64,000 bases of DNA from Dipetalonema caudispina (taxonomy: Eukaryota > Nematoda > Chromadorea > Rhabditida > Onchocercidae), in the NCBI GenBank assembly GCA_013365325.1, contig JABVXV010000070.1, forward strand, positions 124,001-188,000, read 5' to 3'. How positions within the stretch are numbered: position 1 is the stretch's first letter; every line of letters begins with the position of its first letter. The notes under the pieces are model-generated. The model ran no database searches. It had not been told where the DNA came from and saw only the letters and a program-made list of their open reading frames with translations. The position numbers and the translations under genes were made by a program. Below are positions 27,501 through 37,489 of this stretch, piece by piece.

Positions 27501-28943
27501 ATCCTTAGTCACTAGTTTCTTAATTTTTTGCTAGCTATAACAAATAAATATAAAAATAGGGCGCAACCTTCAATTTATTTTGATACTAACAAATTTGACA
27601 ATTAAATAAAGAAAATTTGAAACATAAAAAAGACCAAGTTGAAACTTTTCAAAATTAAAAGTTCGGTCAAGCAATCGCTTGTAATTTATAGCAGTGACAT
27701 CAGTGTTACAATCAAATGGTTTGGATCGATTAATCGTAAAACTTTTTAGAAATGTTATTTACAGTAATCTACAAGAAGCGAATGTATCCATTTGAGCTGA
27801 AATTCTTGTGTATTTTAGTATGAAAAATATATGAAAGTAATATTAAAGTAATTGTAGTTAATTATTGTAATAGTTTAAGTATGGAAAGATCTCGGATTAA
27901 TTAATTAATCTTAAAAACAAAACAACAAGCGTTAAGTGATCAGTGTTTGCGAGTTTTTGTTCACTTGACAAAAATTAAAAATGACTTTTTCAAGTGAAGC
28001 ACCACCGAGCCAATAAGATAAGGAAATTACAATAAAGTCAGAAAGGGTATTTAAGGAATCGAATTGAACTACTGCAATCATTTCTGGTGTGTTTACTACT
28101 AATACAGTCGCTCGGCATCGTCTTTCTAAATTGTTATTCCAGTAAGGGATATTCTCTGTTCTACTATTTACAGGGATTTTGTGTATTCTTAAGGAAAATC
28201 CCTTCTAGTTTTACAATAAGTATTGGACAATAAATTAAGTGTAAAAATTATTAACCAATTATTATTAATTACTTGAGACGATAATGAATGTTTTAGGTGA
28301 AAAGATGAAGTTATATCTGAGGGAAATGAAAACAGTAGATATTTAAAATCTTTATTATAGTATTTTCTTTTTTTTAAAGGGATTCCGAACAAAATGCAAG
28401 CAAAGGAAAAGGTAATGGAACAATCAGTCAGAAAATTCATGAAAAGAACTGGTCAGAACTAAACAAATGAAATTCTATTTCATTGTTCCTTTTCTTTGAT
28501 GCATGTTGGTACCATCAAAGGCTTTAAATATTACGCTAGCATGTAAGATTGAGATCGAATCAGTGATGAAAATGAAATCTTTTTTCAAAAATGTGATCTT
28601 GAGTTTTGGTAACATAAAATAAACCAAGAATTAGAGCTTTTTGCGGGTCAAAAACAGGACCTAAATCTATTTGTCTATGTGTGTATTCAATGAATTATAA
28701 CATTTTGAGAAATAATTATGTCACTGTAAGGATGAGGGTCACTTTGGTCGCATTACTGACTAAGCTGCGAAATTCAAGGATACTATTGAGTGAATGGCGA
28801 CAAATCTCAGAAATATTTTAGCTTTTGTCCCATAGTTAAAGTAATTTAACGCTGAAAAATAATGTCGTGAAAAAAAAAAAGGTTTTATCATCGAAATGGT
28901 ATTGCTTAGGTTGGAATCTTTCATTAGTAAAGTATTAACGGTA

Positions 28944-30706
28944 ATGCATTCTGAGGTATGTCAAGCTATCAAATTGTAAATTGCTCTTTTTAGGACAGCA
29001 TACCGATGCAAAGGAAAAAAATAATTTGAAAAACTATCATCAATTCGAAAAAATTGGCGAAGGTATGCCGAAATTTATCCCATCACATTTTCATATACAA
29101 ATTCTATTTTTTTCCAAATGTTATTAGGAGCATATGGCGTCGTTTACAAAGCTATTGACAAACAATCTCAACAACCGGTGGCAATAAAAATGATTCGTTT
29201 GGAATGTGAGGAAGAAGGTATTCCGGCTACAACTCTGCGCGAAATAGCACTACTCCGTGAAATACACCATCCAAATATTGTTCAGTATGTTTTTTTTTTT
29301 TCCGGAAATAAAAATTAGCAACGAATTTTTTAATAAGATTTTTACAGTACAAATTGGGGTGGTCAATTCAACAATTATCAGCTGCATTTCTGTTGCCATT
29401 CATATAACGCTGTAGTAAAAATGTATGATATCATAAGAATATATATATATATTTAAATACTGTTTAAAAGGTGAAATTTCAGTCTATATGGGATCATAAT
29501 GGAGGAATATCGCATATATATGGTTTTTGAATACGTTCAAATGGATTTGCGACGATACATTGATTTAATTCCTGACGATGAATTAATGGATAAAACAGAG
29601 GTTTCTGTCTTATTTCGTTTTAATTCGTAGTCATTATTACGGCGAAGTTTAAACGTATCATAAAGATGACGTAAGAGTTCTTTTCTTGATGACCAAATAA
29701 TAATAAATTGTTGATAATCCAATAGATTATTATAAGTATGAAGTCTTGAAATTTCATATATTTTAGCAAAAGACATTTTTATATCAAATATTGCAAGGCA
29801 TTTGTCATTGCCATCAGCGCCGTATTATGCATCGGGATTTGAAGCCGCAAAATTTACTGGTTAATGCCGACGGTATTGTAAAACTCGCTGACTTTGGCCT
29901 TGCAAGACTAATTGGTATTCCAGTGCGAGCTTATACTCATGAGGTAAATTCTCTTTCGACACTCTCATATTACGACTAGTTGATGAAGTCTCAAACCATC
30001 GAAAAGTGATTGACTGATGGATTGATTGATTAACTGACTGCAAATGCATACTATGTATATGTAGAATTGTTGCGAACATATATTGAGTGAACTTCTGATT
30101 TTCCAATCTGTCTTGATATTCCCGACGAAATGTAACCCATTGACTTCTTCTACTAATGATAAAAAAAAGGAAGAAAAAGGAGGAATGGGAGAAATGACAG
30201 ATCATGAAAACTATTCTTACGTTTTTTCTTATATTCTCTATAAAACGTGAAATGTTTACGAATTTACTGTTTATTAAACAGGTTGTCACTCTATGGTATC
30301 GAGCACCGGAAATACTACTTGGTGCTGAATTTTATTCACTGGGGATTGATATGTGGAGCATTGGGTGCATATTTGCTGAAATGGCTGCAAAACTACCACT
30401 TTTTACGGGTGACTCAGAAATCGCTCAGCTCTATTCCATTTTCAGGTTTATCACTTGCATTTGTATCATATACTTTTGTTGTTATTTTTCACTATTAGTA
30501 TTTTTAGTATAATGTCAACTCCAACGGAAGAAATCTGGCCTGGAGTAACGCAGCTACCAGACTACAATGATGAATTCCCTCAATGGAAGGATTGTAATCT
30601 TGAGAAGTTTCTGAACAAGTACATGGACTCTCACGATTTGTCAGTTTTGAAGGTTCGAAGTTTAAATTTGATTCTTAAATTTGGAATAACGGACGAGAAT
30701 TGCTCA

Positions 30707-30740
<34 letters not shown>

Positions 30741-30922
30741 TATCTCTAATTTTTAATGCTATAGTCTTGCAGGCAATGATTAGATATGATCCCGCTCGAC
30801 GAATTTCTGCAAAGAGACTTTTAATGAGTCCTTATTTCAATGACATCGATCGCGCAAAGCTTGAAGAAGGCTATTACAAAGCGGCTTTAAGACTCCGTTG
30901 TAATAATGATTCTAACCACTGA
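28944..30922 (+). CDS. CDK1-like cyclin-dependent kinase, copy A (PATTLRE)
   Basis: Ser/Thr kinase of the CDK1/CDK2 group, expected to need a cyclin. Exons: 28944-28955, 28999-29062, 29128-29284, 29483-29600, 29767-29943, 30282-30445, 30508-30652, 30773-30922; 328 residues, all phases consistent. Visible motifs: Gly loop [20 protein letters not shown] (Lys), cyclin-binding helix PATTLRE in place of [20 protein letters not shown], activation loop with YTHEVVTLWYR (activating Thr kept), [13 protein letters not shown], and a C-terminus ending [13 protein letters not shown], like nematode CDK1. The inhibitory pair Thr14-Tyr15 is Ala-Tyr here. The first exon is uncertain: MHSE (28944, strong donor GAG|GTATGT, 43-bp intron) is my choice; an acceptor five bases earlier with a distant first exon is the alternative. 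Copy B follows in the same orientation with identical intron positions. Confidence 0.9.
30709..30739 (+). repeat. Poly-T tract (31 T) in the last intron of CDK copy A
   Basis: Uninterrupted run of 31 T, about 33 bp upstream of the final exon's acceptor. It may be the antisense of a retroposed poly(A) tail or simple slippage. Length is likely to vary between individuals and reads. Confidence 0.9.
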
Positions 30923-31250
30923 TCTCTTCCACGTTCATTCACCACGTAGTTTCACTGTTCCCTTCTCTCTGGATACTTCTAAATGCTCACTTACCTCGCT
31001 CCCTTATCTCGTGGTGCCTTTAAATGCACCTTGATATGTTACATGAATATTTTTGTACTTCAATGTGCATTATATAGGAATCATCAGTATTGGAAAGCTA
31101 TGCTTCTTCGGAGCACTGCCATCTTTGCGGAAATTTTCAAGCGCAACATATGCGTGCAACAATTAAAGCTTAATCATAAGATCAAGCTGAGTTGCAGAAG
31201 AAATTTTTTGAGAAACCATTCAGGGCTGTCATCAATTTATGCTCGAAACC

Positions 31251-31256
31251 AATAAA
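31251..31256 (+). terminator. Candidate polyadenylation signal of CDK copy A
   Basis: AATAAA 329 bp after the stop codon of copy A. It is a canonical hexamer, but other AATAAA motifs are common in this AT-rich DNA, so its use is inferred. Confidence 0.35.
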
Positions 31257-31507
31257 ATTCTGAAGAGATAACAGCTTCATAGTTTTACTGATACTTTATG
31301 TCTTGATCTCTCTTCTATTCATGAAAATTTGCTATTTCTGCGGCATATTTCCCTGTAGAATCTGATATAAATGTTTGCGGAGAGAGAGAGGGAGAAGAGA
31401 AAAAAGAAGTGAAATTAGTCATCTCAATTGCAAGATATGACACAGTTCAAGTCCGGGTAGCTTCACACAAGCTATGAAGATACTTACGTGAACCTTTTTT
31501 GACAGGT

Positions 31508-32532
31508 AAAGTGAATGCTTTGCGCGTTCTTGATTGTCTTAAAGCTGGTGAAAGTCAGATACACACTGCTAGGCTTTGTCCTGGATTTATATTATCCCTA
31601 AGCTGAGAAAAGATACTTCAGGTTACAAGGCGATAAAGAATTATTGTGGTGCAAAGCGGCTGACACATAAGAGTTATTATAAATTGAAATTAGGTAACTT
31701 ATCACTGTGTGGTCGCATAGCAGAAATGGATGGAAGGAAAGCTTCAACACGAAAGTTAATGAAGAGTGAAATGTCAGTACTGTAAAATATACGCTTTTCA
31801 ACTTGATCACAAGAAAAGAAATTTGTTGAGGATTATGAAACTTTTAGGAATAAGAGATTTTCAAAAGGTGCAAAATATTGGGAAGCTTTGAATAAATACC
31901 ACAGAAATTGATTGGTTTGCAGTGGTTGTACGCAAAATTCTACCTCAAAATTCTTCAAAAAACCTTTTACAATATTTAACAACTCTTCTAAGCCTCAATA
32001 TTACGGAATTGAAGTATGATGGAAGTGAAATTTAGAGGGTCCTTTCTGACTAACATTTTTGCCAACTGATAACTTTCCTGTGATATGTGCATTTAGTGAT
32101 CTTTTCATTGATAACATGAAGACTTCTGACATCATTGGAATAAACATTTTATGGCTTTGATAGCAGAAAGATGAGGGATATGAGAAAAGGAGGGAATTGG
32201 ACCTCGAGTGTTCAACTTAATGTTCCATCTTTTTTGGCCAATGTAGAGCCTTATCTTAGGCCAAATTTCACAAGATACCAGAAAATGTAGATGATCTTAA
32301 GGTATCGTGTACTTACTTAAGAGCAAAGTATTTTAGTTCCAGAAGTTTTAATATTTCTAAAATGTTTCAACCTACTAAACGCTTGATTTGTTGGTGATAT
32401 CAAATTGATATAGCAAATGAATGTTTTCGAGACATGGAGGATAATCCCAATGGATTTAAGGCTCAAGAAATTTGGAAAGACTGTTTGTCGTTTGAACCGG
32501 AAAAGAAGCCAATGCTAGCTAGTAGTCTGTAG
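31508..32532 (+). mobile_element. Decayed pogo/Tigger-like transposase relic
   Basis: At 31508-31620 a frame reads VNALRVLDCLKAGESQIHTA, then stops and resumes with EKIL. This matches the general pattern of the N-terminal helix-turn-helix of pogo/Tigger (CENP-B/jerky-like) transposases: a hydrophobic helix, KxGES, an Ala-Arg pair, then a serine-rich turn and an EKI end. At 32395-32532 another open stretch has NPNGFKAQEIWKDCLSF, recalling the W-containing region after the DDE domain. The middle is heavily broken and I cannot trace the catalytic residues or terminal repeats. Not functional. Family assignment is tentative. Confidence 0.35.
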
Positions 32533-33989
32533 TAAATCAAAAATGGACCCAAAATAGTTATAAACAATATGCGATTCTATATTCCGAATATATCACAAAG
32601 TTAGGGAAAAAATCGTTCCAGACATCGCTGAACTAAGTTTTAAAAATCAAAAATTTTTATTTTAGTGTATTTCTAAACTAAATTTTGATGGTTTCACCAA
32701 TGCATCAAATTTCATTCACTTTATCAATACATAAAATCTGAATTGTCATATAAAATATTATAATAAATGCGTTTTATAGTATTTTTCCTTAAATTTATTT
32801 TAATTTATCATAAAAGCATAATATGCTAAGCGTTCACTTCAAATTGTTTACGTAAATAATGTGAATTCTTACAAATATTAAATCCAAAATACTTAATATA
32901 GAAGTGCTTTGTAGAATTAGCCACAAATTCATCAATGTTTCATGTTACGTAGTCAATAAAAGATATGAAAACATGAAGAAATGATGTGAATAAGCTACAT
33001 TTATGGCTTATAAACAATCCCAAATGATTAGCACGTTTTTATAAGAATTGTATTTAAAAAAAAAAAAGTCGGAATTATTTATAAAATTGGTCCCTCAATA
33101 AATAATTCTTCTGGAATGTTCCATTTCTTACTGTACTAATCATATTTCAGTATTCCACCCACGCAAGAAGATAGATATTTATTGTTAAAAGTCACGTAGT
33201 ATTACTATATACGAGATGCTTTATATAAGCAAGCTTTTTCATTCTCATCACTCATTTATTCCATTCTTTCCCTATATCTTATTTATTACTTCTTCACTTA
33301 CGTCAAACAATTATCGTTATACACATAAGCGTGTAAACATAAACACGTACGTCAATTTGCATTCATGTCTAGTTGCGTGCATTCACGATTTAATAAATAT
33401 TCGTTGTATACACATATATAAAGATAGATAGATAAATATATTTTTATTTGTAAAAATATGTATCCCTACATGAGAGCGAATTTTTTCAAGTAAAGATACA
33501 CGGATAAATATGAACTTGATTACTTACATATATGTATATCATGATCACTAGCTATATTAAGCGTTATTATAAGGTTAATGTTATGGAATAGTATATTGCT
33601 TGATGTTGACGTTTAGCATTGGAAGTTCTACGAGCTCTACGTATAACATAACTAGTCTAGTTTATCCCATTACTAGATTGTTTTTGCTACTTATGTCTAT
33701 CTTCCCTTCGACTGCGTGAAAGCAATTTATTTATTTCTTGAAGATTCGCAAAAGAATCATTTTTTTCTTATTTTGCATATGTCATTTACTAATATATCAG
33801 ATAACTGGGATATATTTCCAGTAAAATTATTGCCATGAATAAGCCATATTTTATTTTTGTTTCTAACCGGTCGTTGTGATTAGCTCCGCAGATGAGAATG
33901 GGAAGGTGAAATGCATATACTATATGATTATATAATTTTTTTTTTGATTTATAAAGATTCTAGAAAAGTTTTTTCCAACATTGAAATGT

Positions 33990-34022
33990 AATTTACATTA
34001 CAGCACTGGAATTAACAGAACG
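33990..34022 (+). promoter_or_regulatory. Putative spliced-leader acceptor upstream of CDK copy B
   Basis: TTTACATTACAG ends at 34003, 19 bases before the ATG at 34023. The short leader after an acceptor fits nematode trans-splicing; a non-coding first exon further upstream is the alternative. Confidence 0.4.
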
Positions 34023-35855
34023 ATGGATAGAACTGCTTTGAAAAAGTACCAGCGAACCGAAATCCTCGGTGAAGGTAGTCAAAAATATGTCATATTGAAA
34101 TCCTAGGAAAAAGTTTCTAAGTTTGGGATGCTGAGAAAAGATGTAAATGAAGCATTTTCCATCTTTTCTATATTGTTAGGATCGTATGGTGTCGTTTACA
34201 AAGGAATTGAAAAGAGCACAGGTAATTTGGTAGCAATGAAGAAGATACGTTTGCGACATCAATCGGAGGGTATTCCTGGTACAGCTCTTCGTGAAATGAC
34301 GCTACTTAGAAGACTGAAACATCCTAACATCATTTCGTGCGTTTTTTTTTTTTTTGTTTCTATTTATAGATTGTTAAACATTTAATGTATTAGCCAATAA
34401 ATTGTTAAAAGTATGTGAAAGCATCTTCTGCCATAGTTTAGTTACTGTGAAGCAGTTATACGATTTCAACAGCATGGGTGTTCGTTGGTATACTGATAAT
34501 GATTATATCATACGTCTCACACTGTTCTTTTCCTTAGTTCGATGTTATTGGAATGCCAAGAGAAATACTGATCAAATTTTGATTAATTTTAGTCTGGTAG
34601 AAGTGATTTTGGACGAACAACTGGTTTACTTGATTTTCGAATTTCTCAGTATGGATTTAAAAAAATGCATTGATAAAATTCCCTATGGAGAATTGATGAA
34701 GAGATCTGAGGTTGGTGCACTTATTTTCACTCTGCTACTCCCATAAATTAATAACGCTTTATTACTGTTACAAATTATTGCTTATTTTCCAAACCTCAAA
34801 TTTTTGGTGAGTATCCAGACTAAAAATTATCATAATTAGAAACTGACTGATCTCATCAATTGCAGCAAAAGTCATACTTATACCAGATTTTGCAAGGCAT
34901 TTGTTTCTGCCACCAGCGCAATGTTCTACATCGTGATTTAAAACCACAGAATTTGCTGGTTGACGGGAATGGCGGCCTTAAGATTGCTGATTTTGGTCTC
35001 GCAAGAGAACTGCAGTTTGCAGAAAGGCAATACACTGATGTGGTTAAGTATTTTACTCCCAATGCTCGACTTCAGTTCTCCAAAAATTAATTCAATATTA
35101 TATTCCTCAAACCTCAATGTTTTTCTCAAGATTTGTTACCCATATCTCCGAAATAATTTATAGGAACTCAATTTTTTGCAGAATTTTCTGCATTGCAACT
35201 TACCGGGTAAAATTGGTCTGCAGGTGGTCACTTTGTGGTATCGACCGCCAGAAATACTGTTCGGCTCTGCTAATTATTCGATGGCAGTTGATATGTGGAG
35301 CATCGGATGCATTTTTGCTGAAATGGCCATGAAAATAGCTCTCTTCAGGGGTGATTCGGAAATCGATCAGATTTTCCGTATTTTTAGGTTTGTTTATCAT
35401 ATTTAATTTAACTTCCATTCAATGATGATGCATCATTATTGAGATTATTGAGATCTTCAGTATACTTGCGACTCCGAGGGAGGAAATACAGAATGGAGTG
35501 TTAAATATGCCGGATTACCTGAAAGTATATCCGCCGTACAAGGAAGACAGACTTCAGAAAATTCTTGCTGACTACATGGATGAGGACGGAATCAGAATCT
35601 TACGGGTATGAAAAGCTTATCCGATATTTCGAAAATTTTGTATTTTAGTAAATGTTAGATGAGACGTGGAACTCTATCCACTAAACATTTCCACTACTAT
35701 TATGTTTTTCGCAGGCAATGCTTACTTACGATCCGAGAGAGCGGATCTCGGCGAAGAAATTGCTGAAGGATCCGTACTTTAACGACGTCGATCGAACAAA
35801 GCTTCTAGCCAGTGATTATGACGGATCTTCTGTGCCACCTCGCCTCTGGCTTTAG
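34023..35855 (+). CDS. CDK1-like cyclin-dependent kinase, copy B (PGTALRE)
   Basis: Second tandem kinase, 317 residues. Exons: 34023-34074, 34180-34336, 34593-34710, 34866-35042, 35224-35387, 35461-35605, 35715-35855. The five internal exons are 157, 118, 177, 164 and 145 bp, exactly as in copy A, so the two arose by duplication. Motifs: [19 protein letters not shown], helix PGTALRE in place of [20 protein letters not shown], an activation loop without the CDK1-type GIP segment ([19 protein letters not shown], Thr kept), [13 protein letters not shown]. The inhibitory pair is Ser-Tyr instead of Thr-Tyr. The C-terminus (SVPPRLWL) differs from copy A. The start [18 protein letters not shown] has normal CDK spacing to the Gly loop. 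All catalytic residues are present, so an active kinase is expected; the cyclin partner is unknown. Confidence 0.92.
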
Positions 35856-37489
35856 TTCATTTCTGCACTGACAGTTCTTTGAATTTTCTGATTTTTTTTA
35901 TTCTGATTTTTATGGTTATTTACAAACTTTATACCTGTTTGGATGTAGTGAACCTACTCATGTGTGTTCAGATTTCTCTGAATTACCCGAGCAACCTATA
36001 TTTACTTATAATAAGAATTTGACTAGGGCTCAAAAATAAAAATAAAAATTAGACACAAGTTGGAAAATGTGAAATTTTTCAAAATATGAAATTAATTTTG
36101 TTCATTTTCGACTAGATCTTGCGTAGCAGGTTTTCGAATGATTAAATCATCGTATCTTTTAAATTACCTTAACTTGCGTTTAAAATTTTCTGTGTATATG
36201 AAGGGAGTTTTTGTGTAGTAAAGTTTGATTTGATAAGGGTCCCCTTTTCTTGTCACTTATACTAATATCATTTCAAAGATGAGTTTTTGAAATTTCGAAC
36301 ATCGAGAAACATATTTCCTTTTCTGATAATGTCTTAAAAGATAATACCGCGAACAAATTTGGAGAAATTTTCCTCATGGTGAAGAGCTTTTTGTATTTTG
36401 TGCATGCTTCTAAGTTATCACTGGGTTCGCAGACTTTGATTAACTTATTATCATTCACTAACGACTGTTCCATCCGCTGTCGATTATTCAAAATGCACTC
36501 GCTTATAGTTTGATATGAAAGTATGGCATCACTGATTAGATGAATCAAACATGCCTTGATATTTGACGCATTGTTGCTGATCTACTGGTTGTTGCTTCAT
36601 CCAATATGCTTGCCACAAAAAAAGTAGAAGTTCTCAGCTTTTTTCAGCCTTATCAAATAAGTTGACGAAGGAAATTTCCGAAATTTGGTATATATATTAT
36701 TTGGGGCATGTAATCGTAATGGAAATGCTAACGTGACCTTCATTACGAAATTGATTATTATGATCGAAACAATGTATCAGTATTGAATTCTAAAGATAGC
36801 ACCGCAATATTTCATCAAATTTATATAAATCAGACGGCATATTTGGGAAATTTTTCAGTAAGTAAGGTTTGACCAAAGATTTTTAAATTAGATACCTTTT
36901 CCTTTTTTCTCCCACCCGCCTTTCCACTCTCCCTTTCTTCCTTTACCGCAGTGTTTACCACTCCTGTGCAGGCGATTCATTAGTCCCAAACATTGAATAA
37001 AAAAGTATTAAGGTTGTGCGCAACGGCAGTAAGAAAAAAAGAAAAGAAATGGCAGTTGTAATTAGGTCAAAGTGACAAAGACAATGAAGGATGTGTGATT
37101 CGAATGTATTATTGACATCAACGAACGGAGTTAATTTTTGTCAAATTTCTAGCTGAATCATCACCGAAAGAACATTTACTTATAATTGTTGTCGCAGAAT
37201 TTTATTTTACCAAAAATGTTCTCGTAAAACATACTACGTGATGATGACATAGACAATGCTATCACTGATTGCATTGTTCAATAGGCTAATATTGATACTG
37301 GTTCAACCCCTAGGATTAAGTTCTCTGTAAAAATATTATTTGATTATATTTGGCATTGACAAATGGGTACTGGAATATATGGAAATTGGATCTAAAATTA
37401 TTAATAAAAATTGGATATTTGATTTTTGCCTTACGTTTTATAAATTGCACAATTCTAGTAGTGAAGTGGAAATTCGATTACATTTGATA
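35856..37489. other. Spacer between CDK copy B and the cadherin-like gene
   Basis: Carries an AATAAA at 36035-36040, a candidate poly(A) signal for copy B, and an unrecognised minus-strand frame (36273-36580). The rest is AT-rich without recognisable features. The cadherin-like promoter presumably lies in the right part. Confidence 0.5.
36273..36580 (-). other. Unrecognised coding-like frame, minus strand
   Basis: About 100 codons remain open on the minus strand, ending at 36273. The residue mix is protein-like, with segments such as ECILNNRQRMEQSLVNDNK and CEPSDNLEACTKYKKLF. A CCAGTAG at its left limit could be a splice acceptor, but no matching upstream exon was found. It could be one exon of a small antisense gene, a relic, or chance; frames this long are expected a few times in a window of this composition. 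Confidence 0.2.

Larger units (their letters stand above)
22379..28943. other. Intergenic region before the CDK pair
   Basis: About 6.5 kb, AT-rich. Contents I can support: a perfect inverted repeat (24395-24519) and an unrecognised minus-strand frame (23392-23622). A possible alternative first exon of the first CDK gene (ATG near 27980, phase 1) lies here but is weaker than the one chosen. The frames at 25155-25403 and 27145-27430 look like chance. Confidence 0.5.
30923..34002. other. Spacer between the two CDK genes
   Basis: Contains the 3' untranslated part of copy A, with an AATAAA at 31251-31256. A short patch at 31081-31260 has protein-like frames (for example HCHLCGNFQAQHM) broken by stops. 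The 31508-32532 segment resembles a decayed pogo/Tigger element. The rest is AT-rich, with TATA/CATA-like simple sequence near 33400-33540. No intact gene. Confidence 0.55.

Noticed and set aside
29861..30289. 142-codon minus-strand frame inside CDK copy A
   Set aside because: It is antisense to a kinase exon and an intron, with no splice or family support.
30709..30739. Poly-T tract as a retroposon tail
   Set aside because: No retroposed body or target-site duplication is visible next to it.
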